Source: Bdellovibrio sp. (GTDB lineage: Bacteria > Bdellovibrionota > Bdellovibrionia > Bdellovibrionales > Bdellovibrionaceae). From it: a stretch of DNA of 64,000 nucleotides. Positions 51,716 to 62,712 of the stretch are shown here, piece after piece. The stretch lies in assembly GCA_014376435.1 (NCBI GenBank), contig JACMRL010000004.1:62001-126000 (forward strand), given 5' to 3'. Below the pieces are notes generated by a model, which was not told the DNA's origin, made no database searches, and saw only the letters and a list, made by a program, of their open reading frames with translations. Position numbers and translations under genes: made by a program. Every line of letters begins with the position of its first letter. Position 1 is the first letter of the stretch.

Positions 51716-53770
51716 ATGAGTACTCTTACCAATCCGCGAAAAATTTTAATGACCTGTGCACTACCCTACGCGAATGGTCCCATCCACTTGGGTCATATGC
51801 TAGAACATATTGAAGCCGATATTTTTTCGCGTTTTCAAAAGATGAGCGGCCACGACTGCGTATTTATTTGTGCGGATGATACGCATGGTACGCCGATCAT
51901 GATTAAAGCGCGCGAGCAAAAAATTACTCCGGAAGAACTGATCACTCAATCGGCGATTGATCATTTAAAAGATTTCGAAGATTTTGGCATCGCATTTGAT
52001 CATTACGGCTCCACCAACTCACCAGAAAATAAAAAATTATGTGACCTATTCTACGAACGCATGAAAGCGAAGGGCCACACCCATAAAAAGGGAATTGAGC
52101 AGCTTTACTGCGAGCACGACAAAATGTTTTTACCGGATCGCTTCGTAAAAGGCACCTGCCCGAAATGCAAATCAAAAGACCAGTACGGTGATTCTTGCGA
52201 CGTGTGCAGTGCGACCTATTCACCGGAAGATTTAATTGAACCGGGTTGTTCAATTTGCGGCACAAAGCCCATTAAGAAAAAATCGAATCACATTTTTTTT
52301 AAAGTAAATGATTTTAAGCAATACTTAACGGAATGGTTACCGCTTCACACCGTTCCTGAAGTTTCTAAAAAAATGATGGAGTGGTTTAATGAAGATTTAC
52401 GTGATTGGGATATTTCCCGCGATGAACCCTACTTTGGTTTCGCAATTCCGGGTGAACCTGGAAAATATTTCTATGTCTGGGTGGACGCCCCGATGGGTTA
52501 TGTTTCGACTGCTGACCAATGGGCTAAAAAGAATAATCGTAAACTAGAGGATTTTTGGGGCGCAGATTCCAACGCCGAGATCTATCACTTTATCGGAAAA
52601 GATATCGTTTATTTTCATACTCTATTTTGGCCCGCTCTTTTAAAGAGTGCGGATTTCAAATCCCCGACGCAGATTTTTGTTCATGGTCATGTAATGGTGA
52701 ACGGCGAAAAGATGAGTAAATCGAAGGGTACTTTTATTTCGACCCGCGTTTATTTAAATCATTTAGATCCGCAGTTTTTACGTTACTACTACGCGACAAA
52801 AATTAACGGTGGCATTAATGATCTAGATTTAAGTTTTAACGATTTCTCTTCCCGCGTGAATTCAGACTTAGTTGGTAAAATCGTTAACCTTGCTTCCCGC
52901 GGTGCACAAATGCTGACGAAAAAAATGGACGGCGTGATGAGCACCCCTGATGCAGCGGGGCTTACTTTATTAAATACAATTTTAGATCAAACTTCACAAA
53001 TTGCGAAATATTATGATTCACGTGATTTTTCTAAAGCGACAACCCTGATTCGTGAAATGGCAGAATTAACGAATAAGTATTTCGATGATAAAGCTCCGTG
53101 GAAAACTTTAGCGAGCGATCCTGTAGCTACTAAGCAAGTTATTACCACTACGCTCAATGCTTTCCGTACGATTGCGATTTGTTTACAACCAGTTTTACCA
53201 AAAATGGCCGAGCAAACAGCCATTTTACTGAATGAAAAATCTTACGTGTGGTCAGATTTAGGTAAGCAATTATCAAATCATAAAATTAACGACTACATTC
53301 ATTTAGCGGGCCGCGTGGAAACAGACAAAATCACTGCGATGATTGAAGAGCAGAAAGAGATCTACGCCGCGACGGCCGTTAAAAAACCAGCGCCAGCGAT
53401 TGCCGCCAAATCAGAACCAGATCGCAATGTCGACAAACCTTCTGAAATTGAATTTGAAGATTTTATGAAGGTCGATCTAAGAATCGCTAAAATCATCGAA
53501 GTTGAAGAAATCAAAGAAGCCGATAAATTATTAAGATTAAAAGTCGAACTTGCTCCGGGCGAAACTAAACAAATTATCGCCGGAATTAAATCAGCCTACT
53601 CTGCAGAAAAATTATTAGGTCGTTACGTTGTTATTTGCGCGAATTTAAAACCGCGCAAAATGAAATTTGGCATCAGCGAAGGAATGGTTTTAGCGGCGGG
53701 CGATGGCGGCAGTGATTTATTTGTATTATCACCTGACGCTGGCGCTAAGGCCGGAAGTCGAGTGAAGTAA
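51716..53770 (+). CDS. metG: Methionyl-tRNA synthetase
   Basis: 684 residues. HIGH-type motif HLGHM (21-25), zinc domain with two CxxC pairs (CPKCKSKDQYGDSC and CSATYSPEDLIEPGCSIC), KMSKS motif GEKMSKSKGTF (near residue 325), and the C-terminal tRNA-binding domain (EDFMKVDLRIAKI... KPRKMKFG) from about 585. All domains of the larger MetG type are present. It follows mreB by 12 bp and precedes a SpoU gene by 1 bp. Confidence 0.95.
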   Translation: MSTLTNPRKILMTCALPYANGPIHLGHMLEHIEADIFSRFQKMSGHDCVFICADDTHGTPIMIKAREQKITPEELITQSAIDHLKDFEDFGIAFDHYGSTNSPENKKLCDLFYERMKAKGHTHKKGIEQLYCEHDKMFLPDRFVKGTCPKCKSKDQYGDSCDVCSATYSPEDLIEPGCSICGTKPIKKKSNHIFFKVNDFKQYLTEWLPLHTVPEVSKKMMEWFNEDLRDWDISRDEPYFGFAIPGEPGKYFYVWVDAPMGYVSTADQWAKKNNRKLEDFWGADSNAEIYHFIGKDIVYFHTLFWPALLKSADFKSPTQIFVHGHVMVNGEKMSKSKGTFISTRVYLNHLDPQFLRYYYATKINGGINDLDLSFNDFSSRVNSDLVGKIVNLASRGAQMLTKKMDGVMSTPDAAGLTLLNTILDQTSQIAKYYDSRDFSKATTLIREMAELTNKYFDDKAPWKTLASDPVATKQVITTTLNAFRTIAICLQPVLPKMAEQTAILLNEKSYVWSDLGKQLSNHKINDYIHLAGRVETDKITAMIEEQKEIYAATAVKKPAPAIAAKSEPDRNVDKPSEIEFEDFMKVDLRIAKIIEVEEIKEADKLLRLKVELAPGETKQIIAGIKSAYSAEKLLGRYVVICANLKPRKMKFGISEGMVLAAGDGGSDLFVLSPDAGAKAGSRVK

Positions 53771-53771
53771 T

Positions 53772-54557
53772 ATGAAAAGTCAGCTCGAGGAAATTCACCG
53801 TTTATTTATTGGGCTTGCGCTTGATTCAAAAGATGGCGATTTTGATCCACCCATGCTGGAGCAACTGGTTTTGTTAATCGCCGAATTAGAAAACGCAGAC
53901 GAGCCTATTTTAAAAAAATTATCTAAGTATAAAGACCACTTACCGCCAACGATGACTTTAAGACATTTTTCGGGAATCGGCGTTCCCTTTGAACGCTATT
54001 TAAAAAAATCAATTCAAGATGATGACTTCGTCGTGACTGATAAAGACCGCGATCATTTAGTTACCGCCCGAGTGCCTTTACAATTTATCGTCGACAATAT
54101 GCGCTCGGCTTTTAATGTGGGTTCTTTATTTCGAACGGCCGATACCTTAGGCGCTCAAAAAATTTGGCTGACGGGTTATTCACCGACTCCGCATCAGCTA
54201 CAAGTCGAACGCTCGGCTTTAGGTGCCACACTTATTTTAGATTGGGAAACTTGTAGCTTTACAAACGCCATTGAAAAATTGCGCGCCGAAGCTTATCACA
54301 TCATCGCTTTAGAAACGGCCGCGAATGCTTTAGATATTGCTTTTCCGTACACGGAAAATAAACCCACGGCTTTTGTGATTGGTAACGAAAGATTTGGTTT
54401 AGACGCTGATCAATTAAAAATGTGTCACGAAGTTAGAAAAATTCCTACTTTCGGAATTAAGAATTCACTCAACGCCGCAACGGCCGCCGCCATCGCCGGT
54501 TACGAATGGCGCAAACAATGGAATGAGTTTCCCCAGCAGGCTATCGGGCGTGCTTAA
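53772..54557 (+). CDS. SpoU-family tRNA/rRNA methyltransferase
   Basis: SPOUT-fold 2'-O-methyltransferase, 261 residues. Motif 1 is NMRSAFNVGSLFRTADTLG, motif 2 is FVIGNERFGLDADQL, and motif 3 is IPTFGIKNSLNAATAAAIAGYEW. The N-terminal 90 residues are an extra helical domain. Target is not clear. It overlaps the start of trmO by about 35 bp and lies in a metG - spoU - trmO tRNA cluster. Confidence 0.88.
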   Translation: MKSQLEEIHRLFIGLALDSKDGDFDPPMLEQLVLLIAELENADEPILKKLSKYKDHLPPTMTLRHFSGIGVPFERYLKKSIQDDDFVVTDKDRDHLVTARVPLQFIVDNMRSAFNVGSLFRTADTLGAQKIWLTGYSPTPHQLQVERSALGATLILDWETCSFTNAIEKLRAEAYHIIALETAANALDIAFPYTENKPTAFVIGNERFGLDADQLKMCHEVRKIPTFGIKNSLNAATAAAIAGYEWRKQWNEFPQQAIGRA

Positions 54558-55308
54558 TTTAAGATCCATTGGCCTATTTGAATCTCCGCAAAAAGAACCT
54601 TATCAAGCTAGCCGGCAGCCTGACCCGCTTGGCAGTTTTGGCAGAATTAGATTAAATAAGGGTGAAAATTTTGAACAAGCTTTACAAGATTTAGAAGGCT
54701 GTTCTCATATTTGGTTGATCTTTGGATTTCACCATAACGAAAACTGGAAACCCTTGGTCCAGACTCCCCGCTCAGATCGAAAGATCGGCGTATTTGCAAC
54801 GCGCGCTCCGTATCGCCCAAACCCGATCGGACTTAGCTTAGTTAAACTGATCTCAGTCGACGGACTAGTGGTTTCAGTCGCCGAAAATGATTTATTAGAT
54901 GGAACACCTATTTACGATATTAAGCCCTATCACCCCGAAGCAGACATCGCCAGCGACGCAAAAATCGAATGGCTTGAAAACTCGGTCACAGGAAAATTTG
55001 AAATTCACATTTCGCCCGTTGCTGAACTTCACTTAGGATTTTTAGAATCGCACGGCATGCGCGAGATTCGCCCGTTTGTGCAAAGACAACTGCTGTACGA
55101 CCCCTTAAATAAAGATAAAAAACGCGTCGAAGAAAATAACGGCTACTACACTTTAGCTTACCGTACTTGGCGCATTGATTTCGCAGCGACCGAGAATGTG
55201 ATCGCCATTTTATTAATACGCTCGGGCTATTCAGAAGCGGATCTGCAAAGTTTAGACGACACTTACAAAGATAAAGATTTACACCGTCAGTTTGTAAAAG
55301 AATTTTAA
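54523..55308 (+). CDS. trmO: tRNA (N6-threonylcarbamoyladenosine37-N6)-methyltransferase TrmO-like
   Basis: UPF0066/TrmO family, which methylates t6A37 in some threonine tRNAs. Motifs: DPLGSFGRIRL near the start, ATRAPYRPNPIGLSLVKL, and the binding stretch LLDGTPIYDIKPYHPEAD. Start unclear: ATG 54523 overlaps spoU by 35 bp, or GTG 54550 gives a shorter overlap. The C-terminal part after about residue 150 includes the second domain of longer TrmO proteins. Converges with the MFS gene (4-bp overlap). Confidence 0.8.
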   Translation: MSFPSRLSGVLNLRSIGLFESPQKEPYQASRQPDPLGSFGRIRLNKGENFEQALQDLEGCSHIWLIFGFHHNENWKPLVQTPRSDRKIGVFATRAPYRPNPIGLSLVKLISVDGLVVSVAENDLLDGTPIYDIKPYHPEADIASDAKIEWLENSVTGKFEIHISPVAELHLGFLESHGMREIRPFVQRQLLYDPLNKDKKRVEENNGYYTLAYRTWRIDFAATENVIAILLIRSGYSEADLQSLDDTYKDKDLHRQFVKEF

Positions 55309-56537
55309 GTTAATTCTTCGCCCAGTTTTCCTGAATACATTGGAACAAATAAAATAAGTCTGATCACTCCCGCAACTACAAACATTTTAGCGTAATCATC
55401 AATATAATAATATTTAAGCAAACAGGCTGCAAAAATAGTTCCCAAAACTTGGGTCGGTAAACCAATCATATTGTAAATCGTCACGGCTTCAATTTTTTCA
55501 TGCGGATTAATCTTTTTAAAAATAGATAAGGCAATCCCCACGTCCCACGCAGCCCAACCAATTCCCGAAACAAATTGCAGCAGTGAAAGCGTCAGCACAC
55601 TTTCACATACCGGCCATAACGCAGGCAAAGGTGCGGCCAGTAACCCACCCCAAAAATACATTTGGTGCGGCGTCCACTGTTTCCGCATTCGTTCAAGCAA
55701 CATGGTGGTAAGAATTTTCCCACCGAAAATACTGGCCATCACCCACATATAATCTTTGTAATCTAGCCCGCGCACCGTCAATAAGTATCCACTGATAAAC
55801 GGGGCTGATAAATAAAGTGAAAAATTAAACAATGAGTAAACCGAAAAAAACGCCTTTTGCTTTTTTAGAAACTTACGCGCCTTATCCCAATTCAAATCAT
55901 AGTAAGTATGCGAAGCCGGCTGTTTAAAAAAAAGATAAAATGAAATAAATTTAAAATGATAAGTGATTAAAAATAAAATAATAAATAAGAAAGAAACCGA
56001 AAAATTAAAAATATCAAAATGCAGCGCCATTCCTCCCAAAAATAAACCCAAAATAACGCCGATTTGCACCAGGCGCGTACGCTGCGAAAAATACTGATCG
56101 CTTTTTTGATTCGGAATCAGCTCGTGAATCCATTTATTCCAGCTAGGTAATGCCGAAAAGTTTCCGAACCAATAAACCGAATAAATAATCAGTAATGGAT
56201 AAAATGGCTGCCTTAGAAAAGATTCCCCTAAAATGCCTAATACGGCTAAAGCCGCTAGCGATACACATTGAATTGCGCACGCTATTAATACCCAATTCGA
56301 ATTTAAAAACCGATGAAATATTTTACGAAAGAAAAAAGGCGATACGCCAGCAAAAATTAAAGGTAGCGAAGCTAATAAGCCCGACTCAAGCACGCTCACG
56401 CCTAAATGCAGGGCGTACGCGATGAAGTACGTCTCGCCTAGGCCAACCGTTAAGCTCGTAAAAAAAGCCTCGCAGAGGCTTAAACGATAAGTCTTTTTTT
56501 GCTGAGTTGAAAATAGCTCTGTCGAGATTTGCTTCAC
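55305..56537 (-). CDS. MFS transporter
   Basis: 410 residues, about twelve membrane helices, with MFS-type loops (e.g. ERMRKQWTPHQMY between helices 8 and 9). No family-specific motif is recognised, so no substrate is given. It lies 18 bp after the metzincin lipoprotein gene on the minus strand and could be cotranscribed with it. Confidence 0.75.
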   Translation of the reverse strand: MKQISTELFSTQQKKTYRLSLCEAFFTSLTVGLGETYFIAYALHLGVSVLESGLLASLPLIFAGVSPFFFRKIFHRFLNSNWVLIACAIQCVSLAALAVLGILGESFLRQPFYPLLIIYSVYWFGNFSALPSWNKWIHELIPNQKSDQYFSQRTRLVQIGVILGLFLGGMALHFDIFNFSVSFLFIILFLITYHFKFISFYLFFKQPASHTYYDLNWDKARKFLKKQKAFFSVYSLFNFSLYLSAPFISGYLLTVRGLDYKDYMWVMASIFGGKILTTMLLERMRKQWTPHQMYFWGGLLAAPLPALWPVCESVLTLSLLQFVSGIGWAAWDVGIALSIFKKINPHEKIEAVTIYNMIGLPTQVLGTIFAACLLKYYYIDDYAKMFVVAGVIRLILFVPMYSGKLGEELT

Positions 56538-56554
56538 AGAAGCTATTTTAGCAA

Positions 56555-59161
56555 TTAGTTCGCCAATGTCGATTCAATTTGTTTATTAAATAAAAGCCAT
56601 TTTAATGCTTCTTTGGTTAAAGACGCTTTATCGATTTTATCTTCAGCACCTAGTAACGAAAGCTCATCTTGCATCATTTCTACAGCCTGTTGTTTTTCAA
56701 AGTAAGCCCAGTCGATTGCTAAAGCTTCGCTGGAAAATAAACGTGCCGAAGCCGCACGAACCGTCTGCGGAAATAAATAAGTTGGAAGCTCGACCTTTGA
56801 ACGAGAACCATCTTTTAAAACCACATCTGTAGATATTTTAGGTAGTGCATGAGTCAAAGCATAATGATTGAAATGCGATAATTGAACCTGTGCAAGCTCG
56901 GTCGTTAAATCAGAATCTGCCCATTTAGTTTTATCTTCTGCCGCAGCTTGGCCATAACTTTGTTCAAAAGAAAAATTATCGCCGCTCAAAGCTTTGATTT
57001 CATTTAAAATAAATTCATTTTTCATTTGCGTTGAAAAAATCGCAACCTGATTGATCATGATTTTTTTCTCGTCCGTGGTAAAGCTATAAGGCTTTCCATC
57101 GCGAGTGGTGCCCGAGTTATAATACGGGTTTGCCAGTAACTCAGCAAAGTGAGTCTGTAATTGAGTATCGTAATCATTCGGAAAGGCCGCTAGTACCTTC
57201 GTTAATCCACCAAAGCGATTTACTTCGGATTGTAAATAAGCTTTTTCATTTTCGTGCATCACCGGAATATTCGTCGCTAAAATTGGCATCGCCGCAGATC
57301 TAACCGCAATCAATTTTACATCCGCTTTCAATAATGAAACAAACTTAGCAAAATCAATTCCCATTGTTTTAATAATTGTTTTTGCATTCAAGTCGACTTC
57401 GCTGACCGGAATTAAACTTATATTCAAATCATCCGCGTATTTTGATTTTGAGATATAAAGATTAATCATGCGCGCCGCTAAAGTATCTAAGTTAAATTGG
57501 TATGCGCCTAAAGAAGACGAAACAACTGAACGACCTGCATCGCTCATGTTACAGTCTGCATAGATGGCCACGTGCGAATCCGTACAAAATGCCGGGCGCA
57601 CGTCGGGAGTCGCCGTACCAAAATAAAGATAATTCATCGCCATTTGGTCATAAGTTAATGCCGGAGAATTAGCTTTCTGTAAGCGATCCCCATTCCAAGA
57701 GCTTTCTTCGAAGCGCGAATATTCCATCACCGAACTTGAAGTCACCACGGGGGTGCCATCCGCTAAATTCGGCGCGGTTTGGGTGCGATAGTAGCTCATC
57801 ACGAATTCTTTACGCTGATCCCAATCATAATTAGAAGCTAAGTTACCCGCAAAGTTATGACGTAAACCCATTACGTGCCCAACTTCGTGAGCTACTACTT
57901 CGTAAACGTAATCACGCATCGCTTTATCCATGGCAGCCGGAGTAATGTCTGCTAAATCCATCGTTGCCAAATCGTTATTGATATTACGATTACACACGCG
58001 CGTGAAAGAAAAGCCTTTTAGGCCAATTTTTAATTGTTTCGTTGGCTTAGCTGAATCTTGACCCGCATTTAAACGTACACGTTTCGGAACCAAGGACTCC
58101 GTGAATGCAGAAGGAATGTAAACTTGTGCACTTGTTACTTGACCCGAACGCGGATCAATTTGCATATCGGCAAATGCAGCGCCTGAACCATCGTAATCAA
58201 CCCACTGGATAATATTTTGATCAAACGCTGGAGCCGTCATCGTCGCATCTGTTAACTGCACCACGGTGATTTTGTCTTTACCTAAAACTTTATTCCAATA
58301 AAGAATTCCGTTTCTCACTAAATCACGATATTTAACCGGGGTATTAGCAGAAATTGCAAATACCATTGGTTTTTTATCATCCCACTTGGTTGCGTAAACG
58401 ACCGAAGTACCATCTTTTAGTAAAAGTGGATTCGCTTCAAAGTAGCCAATTTTTGTAAAACCTGGAGACTTCACCGGAGTAAAACTTGTATCAGGCAAGT
58501 AAGGTTTAATTTGGTACCTAACTTCAACCGGTACAGACTTTGTTTCTTGTTTTTCTGAAACAGTTTCAAGCTGTGCAACTTGGCGGATAAACAAAGTATC
58601 CTCGTGCATCACCACTTCATCTAAATAGCTAAGTCCTACTTTAGCGGTAGGTAAATTATAATCGGCGTCCGCACTGCCATCGTCGGATGCATACATGTCT
58701 CCCGCGGTAAAAACATTTTTCATTCCGGTGTTGAAATCAATTACCAATGAATTTGTCGATTCAGATAAAATATTAAACTCTGCTAATAATAAATTTTGCG
58801 GGATATTGTTAACACCCACTTTATGATTACCTGTTACATCCATTAAATAAACTTTATGGTCACGTAAGATAAAACTAATCACGCGGCTTTGTAAGCTTGA
58901 AAAAGCCGGCGTCGGAGTTTGCCAAAGAATATTTGAAGATAATAAAAATTCTTTATCCAGGGCTACTTTTTTAATAACGACGTGCGCTTGATCAACCGCA
59001 AGATCGCTTTCCGTAATTAAATTTGTTTGCGCGAAAAAAGAATCTGCGATTTTTGCAGAAGCGCGGTGTTCACTTGTTGGATCAATACCTAAACGATTTT
59101 TTTGACAACCGAATGAAAATGCAACCACCGACGCTAGAACTAAAATTTTGTATGAATTCAT
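56555..59161 (-). CDS. Large metzincin lipoprotein (zinc metalloprotease)
   Basis: 868 residues. Lipoprotein signal peptide with lipobox SFGC (Cys about residue 19). The catalytic motif HEVGHVMGLRHN (HExxHxxGxxH) near residue 425 is the metzincin zinc site. The surrounding domain resembles DUF5117/DUF4953-type proteases of predatory and soil bacteria; a Met-turn is likely in YYRTQTA...SSVMEYS. It is a candidate predation or envelope-remodelling protease (inference). The ribosome binding site (GAGGGG) lies within the hppA terminator stem. Confidence 0.8.
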   Translation of the reverse strand: MNSYKILVLASVVAFSFGCQKNRLGIDPTSEHRASAKIADSFFAQTNLITESDLAVDQAHVVIKKVALDKEFLLSSNILWQTPTPAFSSLQSRVISFILRDHKVYLMDVTGNHKVGVNNIPQNLLLAEFNILSESTNSLVIDFNTGMKNVFTAGDMYASDDGSADADYNLPTAKVGLSYLDEVVMHEDTLFIRQVAQLETVSEKQETKSVPVEVRYQIKPYLPDTSFTPVKSPGFTKIGYFEANPLLLKDGTSVVYATKWDDKKPMVFAISANTPVKYRDLVRNGILYWNKVLGKDKITVVQLTDATMTAPAFDQNIIQWVDYDGSGAAFADMQIDPRSGQVTSAQVYIPSAFTESLVPKRVRLNAGQDSAKPTKQLKIGLKGFSFTRVCNRNINNDLATMDLADITPAAMDKAMRDYVYEVVAHEVGHVMGLRHNFAGNLASNYDWDQRKEFVMSYYRTQTAPNLADGTPVVTSSSVMEYSRFEESSWNGDRLQKANSPALTYDQMAMNYLYFGTATPDVRPAFCTDSHVAIYADCNMSDAGRSVVSSSLGAYQFNLDTLAARMINLYISKSKYADDLNISLIPVSEVDLNAKTIIKTMGIDFAKFVSLLKADVKLIAVRSAAMPILATNIPVMHENEKAYLQSEVNRFGGLTKVLAAFPNDYDTQLQTHFAELLANPYYNSGTTRDGKPYSFTTDEKKIMINQVAIFSTQMKNEFILNEIKALSGDNFSFEQSYGQAAAEDKTKWADSDLTTELAQVQLSHFNHYALTHALPKISTDVVLKDGSRSKVELPTYLFPQTVRAASARLFSSEALAIDWAYFEKQQAVEMMQDELSLLGAEDKIDKASLTKEALKWLLFNKQIESTLAN

Positions 59162-59193
59162 AAAAAAACCCCTCAGTTTTACTTAAGGGGTTT
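59162..59193 (-). terminator. hppA terminator that overlaps the next ribosome binding site
   Basis: AAACCCCT / AGGGGTTT 8-bp stem with about 12-nt loop, followed on the minus strand by TTTT and then directly by the ATG of the metzincin gene at 59161. The 3' arm of the stem contains GAGGGG, the only candidate Shine-Dalgarno for that ATG. Confidence 0.7.
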
Positions 59194-59245
59194 GTACATA
59201 AATTGGTCTGTAGAATCAAAGTATAAAGCTGCTTATTTTAAGGCA

Positions 59246-61312
59246 CTATTTCAGAGCAATTAATTGTGCAATCAATAAACTCACGACTGACATCACTTTG
59301 ATAAGGATCGCAATACCTGGTCCTGATGTATCTTTAAACGGATCACCGACGGTATCGCCAACAACCGCTGCCTTGTGTACTTCAGAACCTTTTTTGTGAC
59401 CTGGTAGGCCACCTTTTTCGATGAATTTCTTCGCGTTATCCCAAGCTCCGCCGGCGTTTGCCATGAATAAGCTCATCGTAGCACCAACAGCCATGCCGCC
59501 CGCTAACATTCCCGCTAAGGCCTGAGGGCCCATCAAGAAACCAATTAATACCGGAGCCACTACCGCGATCATACCCGGTAAAATCATTTCCCATAATGCG
59601 GCTGTCGTTGCAATATCAACGATCTTCGCTGGTTGTGGTTCTGCTTTACCTTGTAGTAAACCCGGAATTTCACGAAATTGACGAGCGATCTCTTCAACAA
59701 TTTTACCCGCCGCGCGACCAACGGAAGTCATCGTCGTTGCACCAACTAAAAACGGTAAAATTGAACCAAGTAAAATACCGATCAATACACCCGAAGAAGT
59801 TAGATCTAAAAGCATCGGAGGTAAATTATTAACTAAACGAACGTGGTTTACTTCCATATTGAAAGCGGAGAATAATGCTAAAACCGTTAAAATGGCTGAA
59901 CCGATTGCGAAACCTTTTCCGATCGCAGCCGTGGTATTACCAACGGCGTCTAATTCATCGGTGATTTCGCGAACTTTGGGATCTAAACCAGACATCTCAG
60001 AAATTCCGCCCGCGTTGTCGGCGATTGGGCCGTAAGCATCAACCGTCATGACGACGGCAGTTCCTGCTAACATTCCAACAGCCGCTAGTGCGATACCGTA
60101 AAGACCTAAGCATTGATCTGCAATGTAAGCGGCAATCACAACGATAATCATTGGTAATGCAACTGATTCCATACCCACTGCTAAACCACGAATCACCGCA
60201 GTTCCCGCTCCGGTTTTAGCTGCTTCAGCAATTAAACGAATCGGTTTCATCGCCGTATAGTATTCAGTCACTAGACCGATTAAAGCTCCACCGAATGCAC
60301 CGGCAGCAAGAGCCCAGGTTACATTTTGTGAGATGTTTAAGGTCGGTAAAACGAAAAAACAAATCGCCGTTAAAATTACGGGTGGAAGTAACAAAGCCGA
60401 GCGAAGAACCGTCGCTGGTTTTGAATTTTTTAAAATACGCGCCATAAAAATCACAACGATAGAAATGATCATACCCAATGCCGAAAGCACTAATGGTAAA
60501 GTCACGGCCGTCCAGCGTAAAGTTTCCGGAGTCGCATCATTTACTACGTTTAAAATCGCGGGTAAAAGTTTAGCGTCGATGGTTAAAGCGATCGCCATTG
60601 CTGAAACGATGGCCGCAACCATTGATTCGTAAATATCGGCGCCCATGCCCGCAACGTCACCCACATTGTCACCAACGTTATCTGCAATTACGCCCGGATT
60701 ACGTGGATCATCTTCTGGAATATTTTCTACAACTTTACCCGCGATATCTGAACCAACGTCAGCGGCTTTCGTGTAAATACCACCGCCGATCCGCGCAAAA
60801 AGTGCAATCGAAGATGCGCCTACCGCGAAAGAATGAAGAATAGTTCCGATGTTTGCAGAACCTTGGTACAAATAATAAAGCGCGCCCAAACCAACTAAGC
60901 CTAAACCCGCAACGCAAAGGCCCATCACCGCGCCGCCGTCGAAGGCAACAAGCAATGCATTTCCTTTCGTTGAAGAGGCCGCGGCTTGCGTGGTACGAAC
61001 GTTTGCAAAAGTCGCAGCTTTCATTCCAATGAAGCCAGCTAGTAAAGATAAAACCGCACCCAGCACAAACCAAGTAGCAGCTAGGGCACCAAGCGCATAC
61101 CATAAAAGAGCGCCGACAACGATGCAGTAGACCGCAAGCACTTTGTACTCACGAACTAAAAATGCCATCGAACCTTCACGGATATAACCCGCGATACGAT
61201 TCATTGTTTCATTTCCTGATGGTTGAGCTTTCACTCGGAAGTAAAGAAAAACCGCAATCACCAAACCGATGACACCCGCGATAATAGGCGAAATCAAATA
61301 ACTTGAATTCAT
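59246..61312 (-). CDS. hppA: Membrane pyrophosphatase, K+-dependent type
   Basis: Proton- or sodium-pumping pyrophosphatase, 688 residues with 16 helices. The active-site motifs are [35 protein letters not shown] (residues about 185-220), [12 protein letters not shown] (about 455), [11 protein letters not shown] and [14 protein letters not shown]. The [10 protein letters not shown] motif has Ala at the position where K+-independent enzymes have Lys, so K+ dependence is expected. Whether it pumps H+ or Na+ cannot be told. Confidence 0.92.
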   Translation of the reverse strand: MNSSYLISPIIAGVIGLVIAVFLYFRVKAQPSGNETMNRIAGYIREGSMAFLVREYKVLAVYCIVVGALLWYALGALAATWFVLGAVLSLLAGFIGMKAATFANVRTTQAAASSTKGNALLVAFDGGAVMGLCVAGLGLVGLGALYYLYQGSANIGTILHSFAVGASSIALFARIGGGIYTKAADVGSDIAGKVVENIPEDDPRNPGVIADNVGDNVGDVAGMGADIYESMVAAIVSAMAIALTIDAKLLPAILNVVNDATPETLRWTAVTLPLVLSALGMIISIVVIFMARILKNSKPATVLRSALLLPPVILTAICFFVLPTLNISQNVTWALAAGAFGGALIGLVTEYYTAMKPIRLIAEAAKTGAGTAVIRGLAVGMESVALPMIIVVIAAYIADQCLGLYGIALAAVGMLAGTAVVMTVDAYGPIADNAGGISEMSGLDPKVREITDELDAVGNTTAAIGKGFAIGSAILTVLALFSAFNMEVNHVRLVNNLPPMLLDLTSSGVLIGILLGSILPFLVGATTMTSVGRAAGKIVEEIARQFREIPGLLQGKAEPQPAKIVDIATTAALWEMILPGMIAVVAPVLIGFLMGPQALAGMLAGGMAVGATMSLFMANAGGAWDNAKKFIEKGGLPGHKKGSEVHKAAVVGDTVGDPFKDTSGPGIAILIKVMSVVSLLIAQLIALK

Positions 61313-61467
61313 AAAGTTCGACTCCTTTTATTGATCCTTAATACTTAGAGTTTTCAGATATTTAAGTCAAATAAAAGAACAAGAAAAGCTCGGATGAAAA
61401 CTTACGTAAAACTTCCTGTTTTTTAATCACAAACCTAAATTCTCAAGATTGTTCTTTCAGGTCTGAT

Positions 61468-62712
61468 GTGATTAGATGGGATATGCTAAAAATCACGACG
61501 AACCCAAATTTAAAAATGCATTTTCGTGATGAAGACGTAGCCGCCTCTTTTGCGAAACTTTTAGCACGTAAAGACCTAGGCTTCTTAAATCTGCCCAATG
61601 ATCAGGAATCTTTAGCAAAATCTTCGGCACTGGGTAGCCAAATTTCTGCGAACTATGAACATTTGGTTTTAGTCGGCATCGGCGGAAGTTCGATGGGTCC
61701 GCGTGCATTAGCCGAAATCTCGGGCTCAACAAAAATTTCTTTTTTGGACAACGTTGACTCAATGGAAACTGAAGCCGTGATTGCGAATTTAAAAAATCTT
61801 TCGAAAACGGCGTGGTTATTTATTTCAAAATCAGGTACCACGATTGAAGTTCTGTGGACCTTAGAATTAGCTGAGCAAATTTACCGTCAGCACAATACAG
61901 AGTTTTTTCCGCACACTTTTTATATTACTGAAGATACGGATAATACTTTAAATAATTTAGCTAAAAAGCATCAACGTCCACGCTTAGCTATTCCTTTAGA
62001 CGTGGGTGGTCGTTTTTCTGTTCTATCACCCGTTGGTTTGGTGATCGCGCAGTATTTAGATCGGTCGCCTAAACTTTTACTTGAAGGCGCGCGCGAGGCT
62101 TTGCAAGCTCGAGAACTTTTAATTACTTCGGTAAATCAATACCTGAGTTCGTTTGAAAGAAATGAAGTCATTACTTTATTTTGGTTTTACAGCTCGCGTA
62201 TGCGTTGGTTTGGCTGTTGGTTACAACAACTATGGGCTGAATCTTTAGGCAAAAAGGAAACCATCGATGGGAAAACCGCTCCGCATTTTAGCTCGCCGAT
62301 GATTTCGATTGGCACTTGCGACCAGCATTCAATTTTGCAACAGATCATGGAAGGCCCGAAAAATAAGTTCGTAAATATTTTTCGCTTTCTAGATGTCGAA
62401 AAAAGTAAACACAAAATTAAAACCACTCAATTTGCAGAAACAAAATTATTAGAAAACTTAAACTTTGGCGAGCTCATCAAGGCCGAAGCGGTCGCCACTG
62501 AAATGGCTTTGCAAAGCACCGCGCTTTCGACGACTTCGTTTGAACTGATCGATCACGGCGATAAAAGCTTGGGCTTTTTATTTATGTTTTATCAATTACT
62601 CGTCGCGACCATTGGGGAACACACACGAATTAATGCTTTTAATCAGCCCAGTGTCGCATTATCAAAAAAATTGACTCTTGAACTGTTAAAAAAATTAAAG
62701 CCTAAGTTATAA
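61468..62712 (+). CDS. pgi: Glucose-6-phosphate isomerase (short form)
   Basis: Glycolytic/gluconeogenic enzyme in the cytoplasm. Motifs are VGIGGSSMGPRAL, the phosphate-binding SKSGTTIEVLW, DVGGRFSVLSPVG, the DQHSILQQIMEGP stretch, and GEHTRINAFNQPSV. At 414 residues it is the short GPI form. Start: GTG 61468 with AGG upstream, or ATG 61483 (five codons later). The 3' end overlaps the convergent glycosyltransferase gene by 6 bp. Confidence 0.9.
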   Translation: MIRWDMLKITTNPNLKMHFRDEDVAASFAKLLARKDLGFLNLPNDQESLAKSSALGSQISANYEHLVLVGIGGSSMGPRALAEISGSTKISFLDNVDSMETEAVIANLKNLSKTAWLFISKSGTTIEVLWTLELAEQIYRQHNTEFFPHTFYITEDTDNTLNNLAKKHQRPRLAIPLDVGGRFSVLSPVGLVIAQYLDRSPKLLLEGAREALQARELLITSVNQYLSSFERNEVITLFWFYSSRMRWFGCWLQQLWAESLGKKETIDGKTAPHFSSPMISIGTCDQHSILQQIMEGPKNKFVNIFRFLDVEKSKHKIKTTQFAETKLLENLNFGELIKAEAVATEMALQSTALSTTSFELIDHGDKSLGFLFMFYQLLVATIGEHTRINAFNQPSVALSKKLTLELLKKLKPKL

